A DNA stretch of 64,000 bases from Bradyrhizobium liaoningense (lineage in GTDB: Bacteria > Pseudomonadota > Alphaproteobacteria > Rhizobiales > Xanthobacteraceae). This document shows, piece after piece, positions 1-7,637 of the stretch. Position 1 is the stretch's first letter. Every line of letters starts with the position of its first letter. The stretch lies in contig NZ_JAFCJM010000034.1 of the NCBI RefSeq assembly GCF_018130955.1, positions 22,860 through 86,859 of the forward strand. The letters are read 5' to 3'. Both the position numbers and the translations under genes were made by a program. The notes under the pieces were generated by a model, which saw nothing but the letters and a program-made list of their open reading frames with translations, was not told the DNA's origin and did not search any database.

Positions 1-326
1 AGCAATGGCTCGGCGTCGCCGAGATCATGCGCGCCGAGGCGCATGAAGCGGCCAATGCCGCGCTCGACCGCGCCGCCGGCCGCGCCAACGGCATCGCCGC
101 GATCACGCCGGAACGCGTGATCCGCGAGGGCGATCCGATGGAACAACTGCTCGACGTGATCGACGCCGACCCCGACATCGCGATGCTGGTGCTGGCCGCC
201 AATCCCGGCGCCGAGGGGCCCGGCCCGCTGGTCGCGCTGCTGGCGAACGCGGTCGGCACCTTCCCGATCCCGCTGACGGTCATTTCAGGCGAGCTGAGCG
301 ACCCCGAGGTGGACGCGCTGTCGTAG
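1..326 (+). CDS. Universal stress protein family, C-terminal part (truncated by window edge)
   Basis: The reading frame is open from base 3 to the TAG at 324-326, with no start needed inside the window, so the gene begins upstream. The visible part is about 107 residues. It ends in a typical UspA-like C-terminal half: an alternating beta-alpha pattern with VIDADPDIAMLVLAA, then a Gly/Pro-rich turn (NPGAEGPGPLV), then a predicted strand (FPIPLTVISG). Proteins of this kind bind ATP or respond to stress in the cytoplasm. An upstream neighbour of the NifU/Nfu gene encoding such a protein is common in Bradyrhizobium (from memory). The assignment rests on fold pattern and context only, because the N-terminal half is missing. 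Confidence 0.6.
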   Translation, partial: QWLGVAEIMRAEAHEAANAALDRAAGRANGIAAITPERVIREGDPMEQLLDVIDADPDIAMLVLAANPGAEGPGPLVALLANAVGTFPIPLTVISGELSDPEVDALS

Positions 327-331
327 GATTC

Positions 332-468
332 TTCACCTCGCCCCGCTTGCGGGGAGAGGTCGGCGCGAAGCGCCGGGTGAGGGGGAGCCTCCACGGGTCT
401 AACTCTCACCGTCCCCGTGGAGACTCCCCCTCACCCCAACCCTCTCCCCGCAAGCGGGGCGAGGGAGA
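332..468. repeat. Long palindromic intergenic repeat, family A copy 1
   Basis: Two outward arms, cctcgccccgcttgcgggg near 336-354 and its complement near 446-465, flank an inner section with GGTGAGGGGGAG and CTCCCCCTCACC. The unit folds into a long hairpin with internal loops. Copies with the same GCTTGCGGG core occur at 25084-25207 and 44311-44436. All are intergenic and none contains an ORF of its own. It resembles the REP/RPE-like palindromic units of rhizobial chromosomes. Confidence 0.85.
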
Positions 469-598
469 AGACAGCTCCTCTAACCCTCTGATACCGCTAC
501 GAAACCACCCTCCCCGCCCTTGACCGTGCGTTTGCCGTCGCCATCTGGTAGTGAGGAGCCACGCGCCGGCCTTGAACCGGCGACGTCCGGAGAAAACC

Positions 599-1171
599 AT
601 GTTCATTCAAACCGAAGCCACCCCCAATCCCGCCACGCTCAAATTCATCCCCGGCCGCGTCGTGCTCAACGGCGGCCCGATGGAATTTGCCAACCGCGAA
701 TCCGCGGCACGCTCACCGCTCGCCGAAAAGCTGTTCGAGGTGCCGGGCGTGACCAGCGTGTTCTACGGCAGCGATTTCATCACCGTGACCAAAGCAGGCG
801 GTGGTGAATGGCAGCAGCTCAAGCCCGCGATCCTCGGCGCGATCATGGAGCACTACATGTCCGGCGCGCCGATGCTCGCCGACGGCAGCGCGACCGACGA
901 CGTCGATACCGATGAGGAGGACGAGTTCTTCGACGAGGCTGATGCCGAGACGGTAGACATGATCAAGGACCTGATCGAGACCCGCGTGCGGCCCGCGGTC
1001 GCCAATGACGGCGGCGACATCACCTTCCGCGGCTTCAAGGACGGCATCGTCTATCTCAACATGAAGGGCGCCTGCTCGGGCTGCCCGTCATCGACGGCGA
1101 CGCTCCAGCACGGCATCCAGAACCTCTTGAAGCACTTTGTGCCCGACGTGGTCGAAGTCCGGCCGATGTAA
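599..1171 (+). CDS. NifU/Nfu-type iron-sulfur cluster scaffold protein
   Basis: 190 residues. The start is the ATG at 599 (MFIQTEATPNP) with GGAG a few bases upstream; this N-terminus is the classic beginning of the NFU_N domain. Residues 1 to about 88 are NFU_N. An acidic linker follows (about 100-115, DDVDTDEEDEFFDE). The C-terminal NifU domain carries the CSGC motif (Cys159 and Cys162) used to assemble a bridging 4Fe-4S cluster. The protein is a carrier delivering clusters to apo-enzymes in the cytoplasm. MiaB, encoded 3.5 kb downstream, is a plausible client (inference). There is no N-terminal IscU domain, so it is a standalone Nfu and not nitrogenase NifU itself. Confidence 0.93.
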   Translation: MFIQTEATPNPATLKFIPGRVVLNGGPMEFANRESAARSPLAEKLFEVPGVTSVFYGSDFITVTKAGGGEWQQLKPAILGAIMEHYMSGAPMLADGSATDDVDTDEEDEFFDEADAETVDMIKDLIETRVRPAVANDGGDITFRGFKDGIVYLNMKGACSGCPSSTATLQHGIQNLLKHFVPDVVEVRPM

Positions 1172-1272
1172 CTTGCGCGATCGGCGATCCGATTGAACTC
1201 AGTCATGCCCGGGCAAGAGCACGAAGCGCGTCTTCGCGCCAAGTGTTCCGGGCATTCACGTTTCACGTGGCC

Positions 1273-1695
1273 TTATTTGCACGGCGGAACGCTCATGACT
1301 TTTGCAACCTGATCCGGAGTTGCAACGGCGATGGACTGTTTTTCCTGCCCGATGAACATCACCAATTCCGTGGCCGTTTTTTTGTATGTGAATGTGACGC
1401 CGTCGCTTTCATCTTCATTGAGGACTCCGGCACATTTCACCACGTCCCTGAGTGCGGAAATACGTGCCTGCCCTCCAGAGTCTTGAAAGGCTCCCTGCCT
1501 TACCTCTCTCAGGCCCTTATGCACCGTGTGCGTTTCAAACGTGCCATTGGGCTTAACTATGGTCAAAGTCTCCGGTTGGAATTGACCCTTCCCAAGATCG
1601 AGAAAGGGCACGTAGTACTGCCCGACCAGCTCAGAAGCGAACGCACCGGGCGAAAAAAACAGGGCCATGAGGCAAACGAGTTTCCGCAATTTCAT
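1273..1695 (-). CDS. Small exported protein of unknown function
   Basis: 140 residues from the ATG at 1695. An AAGGG motif lies 9 bases upstream, which favours this start over the ATG at 1701. Residues 1 to about 20 form a signal peptide (MKLRKLVCLMALFFSPGAFA) with a likely signal-peptidase I site after AFA. The mature part is beta-rich and has two cysteines (KCAGV, and PPCK at the C-terminus) that could form a disulfide in the periplasm. I do not recognise a family. The gene has visibly lower GC and more A/T-ending codons than its neighbours, so it may be a more recent arrival. It lies convergent to the Nfu gene, with about 100 bases between their ends. Confidence 0.7.
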   Translation of the reverse strand: MKLRKLVCLMALFFSPGAFASELVGQYYVPFLDLGKGQFQPETLTIVKPNGTFETHTVHKGLREVRQGAFQDSGGQARISALRDVVKCAGVLNEDESDGVTFTYKKTATELVMFIGQEKQSIAVATPDQVAKVMSVPPCK

Positions 1696-2012
1696 AATCA
1701 TCTTCCCTTCGCCCGGAAAGTCTGGCGGCCACTGATCGACGGCCCTCCCGCCCGGGACAAAATTGACCCGCTTTGGACCGTCCAAATACTATCCTGGCTG
1801 AACGGCATTACAACGCGGAGATCCGCGGGCCCTCGCGATTGCGGCACGACTTCGCTATAAGAGGAGCATGTGGTCTTTTTTGTCGTTTTGACGTCTGTGT
1901 TCGCGATGGGGCGCCGAGTTCTTTGCACGCATCCAGCAACTTCTGACGACCCTCAAGGCCCTTGCCAGCGGCCAAGCCCGGCCACGAATGTCAACAATGC
2001 CATGAACGTTCC

Positions 2013-2702
2013 ATGCTGATCCTCGCCATCGATACCGCGCTGGACGCCTGCGCCGCGGCCGTGCTCGACACGAACGCCGGCCAACTGATCGCGCAGGAAT
2101 CGCTGCCGATGAAGCGCGGGCACGCTGAAGCGCTGATGCCGCTGATCGCGCGGGTGATGCAGTCGGCGAACCTCGCCTTCACGTCGCTCGACCGCATCGC
2201 GGTCACCACCGGCCCCGGAAGCTTTACCGGATTGCGCGTCGGCATCTCGGCCGCGCGCGGGCTTGCGCTCGCCGCGGACAAGCCGGCCGTGGGACTGACG
2301 ACGCTGTCGGCCTATGCGGCTGCGGTCGTCAGCCAGAACCGGCAAGCGCCCGTGATCTCCGCGATCGATGCGCGGCATGATCACGTCTACTTCCAGATCG
2401 TTGCCGGCGACGGCAGCCAACTCGTGCGGCCGAAGGTCGCCAGCATCGATGACGCGATTGCAGCGTCGCAATTCGGCGCGCCGCATCTGGTCGGCAATGC
2501 CGCCAGGATCCTCTCCGACCGCTGGCCCAAGGATGCGCCGCAGCCGATTGCGGTCGATGCGCAGGCCGCACCCGACATCAATTGGGTCGCGTGGCTGGGC
2601 GCGGCGGCCGATCCGCAAGGCACGCCGGCACGTCCCTTCTATCTGCGTGCGCCCGATGCCAAGCCGGCGGCACAGCCACCGCTCGCCGTCGCCACCTCAT
2701 GA
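2013..2702 (+). CDS. tsaB: tRNA t6A37 biosynthesis protein TsaB
   Basis: 229 residues from the ATG at 2013 (MLILAIDTAL). This starts directly with the first beta-strand of the ASKHA fold, so upstream in-frame starts are unlikely. The diagnostic motif TTGPGSFTGLR lies at residues 65-75. TsaB partners with TsaD and TsaE to add threonylcarbamoyl to A37 of ANN-decoding tRNAs. TsaE is encoded at 52991 in this same window, as the N-terminal half of a fusion. rimI begins within the stop codon of tsaB, so the two genes are translationally coupled; this tsaB-rimI order is widely conserved. Confidence 0.95.
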   Translation: MLILAIDTALDACAAAVLDTNAGQLIAQESLPMKRGHAEALMPLIARVMQSANLAFTSLDRIAVTTGPGSFTGLRVGISAARGLALAADKPAVGLTTLSAYAAAVVSQNRQAPVISAIDARHDHVYFQIVAGDGSQLVRPKVASIDDAIAASQFGAPHLVGNAARILSDRWPKDAPQPIAVDAQAAPDINWVAWLGAAADPQGTPARPFYLRAPDAKPAAQPPLAVATS

Positions 2703-3184
2703 TGAACTGGCTGTCGGCATGGTGGCGCGGCGGCACGCCCGTCGTCGAGCCCGCGAGCGGGCGCGATACGGCGCGGCTCGCGCAGCTCCACGGCGCGTCT
2801 TTCGCGCGCGGCTGGGGTGAGGGCGAATTCGAGAGCATGATGAGCGAGCGCAACACGCTCGTGCATCGCTTCCGATTGGGCCGCAAGACGATCGGCTTTG
2901 CGGTGTCGCGGATCGGCGCGGACGAGGCCGAAATCCTCTCCATTGCCATCGATGCGGCCCGGCGCGGCCGCGGGCTCTCCCGCGCGCTGCTCTTGACCCA
3001 TCTCGGCCACCTCGCCGGCCGCGGCGTTCGCACTATATTTCTGGAGGTCGAGGAGAACAACCAGCCGGCCCGGCGGCTCTATGAACGCGCCGGATTCGTG
3101 GTGGTCGGGCGCCGCGAACGCTACTATAAGCAGCCGGACGGGGAACAGTTGAACGCGCTTCTGATGCGACGTGACTTGTCGTAA
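2699..3184 (+). CDS. rimI: Ribosomal protein S18-alanine N-acetyltransferase RimI (GNAT family)
   Basis: 161 residues. The ATG at 2699 overlaps the tsaB stop by 4 bases; an adjacent ATG at 2702 is an alternative. A GNAT fold is visible: an N-terminal SFARGWGEGEF segment (about 34-44) matching the RimI substrate loop, acetyl-CoA loop RRGRGLSRALL (about 88-98), and a C-terminal ARRLYERAGFVVVGRRERYY segment typical of RimI. The enzyme acetylates the N-terminus of ribosomal protein S18, although in many bacteria its targets are broader. It is encoded between tsaB and fur; fur follows after 39 bases and may be co-transcribed. Confidence 0.9.
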   Translation: MMNWLSAWWRGGTPVVEPASGRDTARLAQLHGASFARGWGEGEFESMMSERNTLVHRFRLGRKTIGFAVSRIGADEAEILSIAIDAARRGRGLSRALLLTHLGHLAGRGVRTIFLEVEENNQPARRLYERAGFVVVGRRERYYKQPDGEQLNALLMRRDLS

Positions 3185-3223
3185 CATTGGTGGCAGAAGG
3201 TGCCCCCGCAAGGCAGACCAACC

Positions 3224-3679
3224 ATGACCGTTTTGAAACCGTCCTCCGCGTCCAAGGCAACCACCATCGAGTCCCGCTGTGCCGCGACCGGCATGCGCAT
3301 GACCGAGCAACGCCGCGTCATCGCCCGCGTGCTCGCGGAGGCGGCAGACCATCCCGACGTCGAGGAACTGTACCGGCGTTGCGTCGCGGTCGATGACAAG
3401 ATCTCGATCTCGACCGTCTATCGCACGGTCAAGCTGTTCGAGGACGCCGGCATCATCGAGCGTCACGATTTTCGCGAGGGCCGCGCGCGCTACGAGCAGA
3501 TGCGCGACAGCCATCACGATCACCTGATCAATCTGCGCGACGGCAAGGTGATCGAGTTCACCTCGGAAGAGATCGAGAAGCTGCAGGCCGAGATCGCCCG
3601 CAAGCTCGGCTACAAGTTGGTCGATCACCGCCTCGAGCTCTATTGCGTCCCGCTCGACGACGACAAATCCACTTCTTGA
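3224..3679 (+). CDS. fur: Fur-family metalloregulator (Mur/Fur of alphaproteobacteria)
   Basis: 151 residues from the ATG at 3224. A winged-helix DNA-binding domain spans about 20-90 (MRMTEQRRVIARVL, then SISTVYRTVKLFEDAG). The dimerisation/metal domain has HHDH at 97-100 and a second His at 135. The CxxC pairs that hold structural zinc in E. coli Fur are absent: the usual LxCxxC positions read LINLRD, and only isolated Cys19, Cys53 and Cys141 remain. That pattern is typical of rhizobial Fur/Mur proteins, which respond mainly to manganese. In B. japonicum this protein represses irr (established knowledge), and an irr promoter with matching direct repeats lies at 36645-36683 here. An upstream in-frame start at 3200 gives an unsupported extension. 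Confidence 0.92.
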   Translation: MTVLKPSSASKATTIESRCAATGMRMTEQRRVIARVLAEAADHPDVEELYRRCVAVDDKISISTVYRTVKLFEDAGIIERHDFREGRARYEQMRDSHHDHLINLRDGKVIEFTSEEIEKLQAEIARKLGYKLVDHRLELYCVPLDDDKSTS

Positions 3680-3755
3680 GCATGATCTCCGCGCAAACGC
3701 GTTCCACGTTTGTCGCGCGGGAAAACCGCTGCGCACTTTTTCGGATCATGCGTTA

Positions 3756-4436
3756 GTGGCAGTTGACCTCATCATCTTCGATTGCGACGGCGTGCTCGTC
3801 GACAGCGAGGTCATCTCCTGTCGCGCGCATGCCGACGTGCTCAGCCGGCACGGCTATCCGATCACGCCGGAGCAGGTGCTCGTCCGTTTCCTCGGCGTAT
3901 CCGAGAAAGACGCGCGGCTGATGGTCGAGCAGGAAATCGGCCGCAACCTCCCGGACGATCTGGAACATCAGGTCAATGCGGCCACGCTGCAGTTCTATGC
4001 CAGCGACCTGCAGGCGATCACGCACGTGGCCGCAGCGATTCGCGCAATCGATTTGCCCAGATGCGTCGCATCGAGCGGCACGCCGGAGAAGATCCGTCAC
4101 GGTCTGACATGCGCCGGGCTCTACAACCTGCTCGCGCCGCACATCTTCTCCGCGAGCCAGGTGGCGCGCGGCAAGCCGGCACCCGACCTGTTCCTGTTCG
4201 CCGCGCAGCAAATGAAGACGGCGCCGGAAAGCTGCCTCGTCATCGAGGACAGCGTCCCCGGTGTCACCGGTGCCCGGGCCGCCGGAATGGCGGTGCTGGG
4301 CTTTCACGGCGGCAGCCACTGCCCGCCCGGCCATGGCGAAATCCTGCGCCGAGCCGGCGCCGGCCTGATCTTCGACGACATGCGGCAACTGCCGGACCTG
4401 GTCCGCCGGGTCGAAACGGACGCCGTTGCCGGCTGA
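3756..4436 (+). CDS. HAD-superfamily hydrolase (beta-phosphoglucomutase/phosphatase-like)
   Basis: 226 residues starting at a GTG (3756). Motif I is FDCDGVLVDSE with nucleophile Asp9 and acid/base Asp11. Motif II is VASSGTP (about residue 104), motif III has Lys in ARGKPAPDLF (about 139), and motif IV is VIEDSVPGVTGARAAG (about 162). The helical cap between motifs I and II makes it subclass IA, like beta-phosphoglucomutase, sugar-phosphatases and phosphoglycolate phosphatases. The substrate cannot be read from the sequence. The gene stands alone between fur and miaB and is followed by a palindromic repeat. Confidence 0.85.
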   Translation: MAVDLIIFDCDGVLVDSEVISCRAHADVLSRHGYPITPEQVLVRFLGVSEKDARLMVEQEIGRNLPDDLEHQVNAATLQFYASDLQAITHVAAAIRAIDLPRCVASSGTPEKIRHGLTCAGLYNLLAPHIFSASQVARGKPAPDLFLFAAQQMKTAPESCLVIEDSVPGVTGARAAGMAVLGFHGGSHCPPGHGEILRRAGAGLIFDDMRQLPDLVRRVETDAVAG

Positions 4437-4451
4437 TTCTGCCGAACATCG

Positions 4452-4534
4452 TCATTCCGGGGCATCGCGGAGCGATGAACCCGGAATCTCGCCCTCCAGA
4501 TTCCGGGTTCGCGCTATCGCGCGCCCCGGAATGA
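4452..4534. repeat. Palindromic intergenic repeat, family B copy 1
   Basis: GTCATTCCGGGGC on the left and GCCCCGGAATGAC on the right form the outer stem. Inside, GAACCCGGAATCTCG pairs with the TCCGGGTTCGC arm. Related units occur at 37283-37363 (complete) and 55891-55927 (half unit). It lies between the HAD gene and miaB. Confidence 0.85.
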
Positions 4535-4614
4535 CTGCGACAGGCGCTGCAATCACTGGATTTTCGCCCCCTCAGCCTATATTTGAGGGCCGTTCCACCA
4601 CAAATCCGGGTTCC

Positions 4615-6009
4615 ATGACGCCGCCGCGCAAGCTGCACATCAAATCATATGGCTGCCAGATGAACGTCTACGATGCCCAGCGCATGGTGGACACGCTGGC
4701 GCCCGAGGGATTCGTGGAGACAGCGAGCGCCGAGGACGCCGACCTCGTCATCCTCAACACCTGCCACATCCGCGAAAAGGCCTCCGAGAAAGTCTATTCC
4801 GAGCTCGGCCGCCTGCGCACGGCCAAGGACGAGGCGGCGCGCGGCGGACGCACGATGCAGATCGCAGTCGCCGGCTGCGTGGCGCAAGCCGAGGGCGAGG
4901 AGATCGTGCGGCGCGCGCCTGTCGACGTCGTGGTCGGCCCGCAGAGCTACCACCATCTGCCCGAGCTTCTGAAGCGCGCGAGCCACGACGGCCGCGCCAT
5001 CGAGACCGAATTTCCCGCCGCGGACAAATTTGGCTTCCTCGCGCAGCCAAAACCCGAGGCGATCCGCGCCCGCGGCATTTCGGCCTTCGTCACGGTGCAG
5101 GAAGGCTGCGACAAGTTTTGTACGTTCTGCGTCGTGCCGTACACGCGTGGCGCCGAGGTGTCGCGGCCGGTGGCAAAAATCCTCGACGACGTGAAGCGGC
5201 TTGCCGACAATGGCGTGCGCGAGCTCACGTTGATCGGCCAGAACGTCAACGCCTATCACGGCGAAGGTCCGGACGGGCAAAGCTGGCCCCTCGGCAAACT
5301 GCTCGAGCACCTCTCACAGGTCCCCGGTATTGCGCGGCTGCGCTACTCGACCAGCCATCCCCGCGACGTCGATGACAGCCTGATCGCCGCCCATCGCGAT
5401 CTCGATGCCCTGATGCCCTTCGTGCATCTGCCGGTACAATCGGGCTCGGACCGGATCCTTTCGGCCATGAATCGCAAGCATACCGCCGACGACTACCGCC
5501 GCGTCATCGATCGTTTCCGGGCGGCGCGCCAAGACATTGCTTTTTCATCGGATTTTATCGTGGGTTTCCCCGGCGAAACCGAGGAAGATTTTCGTGCCAC
5601 CCTCGCGCTGGTCACACAAATCGGTTACGCTGCGGCTTACTCGTTCAAATATTCCGCCCGGCCGGGAACGCCGGCCGCGGATCTGCAGGAGACGGTGTCC
5701 TTAGCCGAGATGGACCAGCGATTGGAGCGGCTCCAGGGGTTGATCGACAGCCAGCAATCGGCCTTCAACAAGGCCGCGATTGGCACAACCGTCGACGTGC
5801 TGTTCGAGCGCGAGGCGCGCAAGGAAGGCCAGATCGTCGGCCGCACCGCCTATCTCCAGCCGGCGCATGTGATGGCCTCGCCGGACATCATCGGAAAAAC
5901 CCTGCCGGTTCGCATCGACAGCCTCGAACGCTACAGCCTGCTCGGTGAGCTCGCGACGAAGCCGGTCGCGCGCGAAGCTGCCTTATCATCCATGGCTACT
6001 GGAGCCTGA
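4615..6009 (+). CDS. miaB: tRNA-2-methylthio-N6-dimethylallyladenosine synthase MiaB
   Basis: 464 residues from the ATG at 4615 (MTPPRKLHIKSYGCQMN). The auxiliary 4Fe-4S ligands are Cys14, Cys50 and Cys88 in the UPF0004 domain. The radical-SAM ligands are Cys165, Cys169 and Cys172 in CDKFCTFC. A C-terminal TRAM domain spans about 385-450. The enzyme methylthiolates i6A37 of tRNAs reading UNN codons. It opens the miaB-phoH-ybeY-corC-lnt cluster. The frame is open upstream to 4426, but that stretch runs through repeat family B and is not coding. Confidence 0.97.
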   Translation: MTPPRKLHIKSYGCQMNVYDAQRMVDTLAPEGFVETASAEDADLVILNTCHIREKASEKVYSELGRLRTAKDEAARGGRTMQIAVAGCVAQAEGEEIVRRAPVDVVVGPQSYHHLPELLKRASHDGRAIETEFPAADKFGFLAQPKPEAIRARGISAFVTVQEGCDKFCTFCVVPYTRGAEVSRPVAKILDDVKRLADNGVRELTLIGQNVNAYHGEGPDGQSWPLGKLLEHLSQVPGIARLRYSTSHPRDVDDSLIAAHRDLDALMPFVHLPVQSGSDRILSAMNRKHTADDYRRVIDRFRAARQDIAFSSDFIVGFPGETEEDFRATLALVTQIGYAAAYSFKYSARPGTPAADLQETVSLAEMDQRLERLQGLIDSQQSAFNKAAIGTTVDVLFEREARKEGQIVGRTAYLQPAHVMASPDIIGKTLPVRIDSLERYSLLGELATKPVAREAALSSMATGA

Positions 6010-6013
6010 ACCC

Positions 6014-7069
6014 TTGCCCAAAAGCGCATCGGATTCGCCTTCACTCGCTCCCAGCCGCAAATTTGACCGCGACATGCAAGTTCCGCCCGAAACCCAGGTC
6101 GTCATCGACTTCGACGACAACCGCGCCGCTTCCGCGCTGGTCGGCCCTTATGGCCAGAACCTGGCGCAGATCGAGCGCCGGCTCGGCGTTATTGTCGATT
6201 CCAAGGGCAATCACATCACCATCGGCGGCACGCGCGACGGCTGCGACGCCGCGCGGCGCGTGCTGGAGGCGCTCTACGCCCAGGCGCTGAAGGGCCACGA
6301 TCTGGACCAGGGCGAGGTCGAAGGCGCGATCCGCGCCGTGATCGCCCAGGGCTCGCTGTTCGAGTTCGACGCCAAGTCGGCCAAGACGGCCTTCGACAGC
6401 ATCAATCTGCGCAAGCGTCCGGTGCGCGCCCGCACCGCGGCACAGGACTCCTATATCCGTGCGCTGAAGCGTCACGAGCTGGTGTTCGGCATCGGCCCCG
6501 CCGGCACCGGCAAGACCTGGCTCGCGGTGGCGCATGCCGCGCAATTGTTCGAGCGCAAGGAAGTCGACCGCATCATCCTGTCGCGTCCCGCCGTGGAAGC
6601 GGGCGAACGGCTCGGCTTCCTGCCCGGCGATCTCCGCGAAAAGGTCGATCCCTATCTGCGTCCGATCTACGACGCGCTCTACGATCTGATGGATGCGCGC
6701 ATCGTCGAGCGCGCGCTGCAGAGCGGCGAGATCGAGATCGCGCCACTCGCCTTCATGCGCGGCCGCACGCTGACTAACGCCGTCATCATCCTGGACGAGG
6801 CGCAGAACACCACGTCGATGCAGATGAAGATGTTTTTGACGCGCCTCGGCGAGAACAGCCGCATGATCGTGACCGGCGACCCCTCGCAGATCGACCTGCC
6901 GAACGGCGCGACGTCGGGGCTTGCGGAGGCGACCCGCCTGCTCGGCGGCGTCGAAGGCATTGCGCAAGTTCATTTCACCGCCGAGGACGTGATCCGCCAC
7001 GAGCTCGTGGCGCGCATCGTTGCCGCCTATGAGGGCTCGCCGCAGCGGCCGGCCGCCGGCAAGCCATAA
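6014..7069 (+). CDS. phoH: PhoH-like ATPase
   Basis: 351 residues if translation starts at the TTG at 6014, five bases after the miaB stop, with GGAG at 6001-6004 in good position. A longer GTG start at 5945 would overlap miaB by 65 bases and has no comparable ribosome site; an ATG at 6074 is also possible. A KH-like N-terminal domain (about 20-95) is followed by the PhoH P-loop ATPase: Walker A GPAGTGKT (about 161-168) and Walker B VIILDEAQ (about 258-265). PhoH is probably an RNA helicase or ribonuclease-associated factor. Its conserved pairing with ybeY points to RNA or ribosome maturation. Confidence 0.93.
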   Translation: MPKSASDSPSLAPSRKFDRDMQVPPETQVVIDFDDNRAASALVGPYGQNLAQIERRLGVIVDSKGNHITIGGTRDGCDAARRVLEALYAQALKGHDLDQGEVEGAIRAVIAQGSLFEFDAKSAKTAFDSINLRKRPVRARTAAQDSYIRALKRHELVFGIGPAGTGKTWLAVAHAAQLFERKEVDRIILSRPAVEAGERLGFLPGDLREKVDPYLRPIYDALYDLMDARIVERALQSGEIEIAPLAFMRGRTLTNAVIILDEAQNTTSMQMKMFLTRLGENSRMIVTGDPSQIDLPNGATSGLAEATRLLGGVEGIAQVHFTAEDVIRHELVARIVAAYEGSPQRPAAGKP

Positions 7070-7126
7070 CGGGAAAACAGCCGGACCACGGGCGCGAGAC
7101 CAGCGCCTTCCGTTCCGAACAAAACC

Positions 7127-7636
7127 ATGTCGCATCCCAACCTTCCCATGACCGAGGTCCTCGTCGTCGCCGATTGCTGGCAGAGCGAGCCCGATGCCGA
7201 GGCCGTGATCCAGCGCGCCATCGCGGCTGCCGCAGGCTCGGTCGAGGACGACGTCACCGATGCCGAAGTGGCCGTGATGCTGACCGATGACACGGGCATC
7301 CGCACCCTCAACAGCAATTGGCGCGGCATCGACAAGGCGACCAACGTGCTGTCGTTTCCTGCGCTGCAGCCGGAAGGCGCGCGCAAGCCGGGCGATGCGC
7401 CGCGCATGCTCGGCGACATCGCGATCGCCTATGAGACCATGCGGCGCGAAGCGGACGAGGAGCAAAAGCCCTTCGACCATCACCTGAGCCATCTCGCCGT
7501 GCACGGCTTTCTGCATCTGATCGGCTACGATCACGAGAACGACGCCGACGCGGAGGAAATGGAAGCGCTGGAACAGGAGATCCTGGCCGAGCTCGGCATT
7601 CCCGATCCCTATGCCGACCGGCCACGGATGGATTGA
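7127..7636 (+). CDS. ybeY: Endoribonuclease YbeY
   Basis: 169 residues. The zinc site HGFLHLIGYDH has His126, His130 and His136, the UPF0054 signature. The conserved segment NVLSFPA lies near residue 73. YbeY is a metallo-endoribonuclease in 16S rRNA 3'-end maturation and ribosome quality control; in rhizobia its loss also alters small-RNA regulation. The ATG at 7127 gives a 7-residue tail before a second possible start at 7148. The corC gene starts two bases after its stop. Confidence 0.95.
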   Translation: MSHPNLPMTEVLVVADCWQSEPDAEAVIQRAIAAAAGSVEDDVTDAEVAVMLTDDTGIRTLNSNWRGIDKATNVLSFPALQPEGARKPGDAPRMLGDIAIAYETMRREADEEQKPFDHHLSHLAVHGFLHLIGYDHENDADAEEMEALEQEILAELGIPDPYADRPRMD

Positions 7637-7637
7637 G

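Noticed and set aside
1243..1860. 205-codon plus-strand frame opposite the small exported protein
   Set aside because: The minus-strand frame has a proper signal peptide and ribosome site; the plus-strand product has none.
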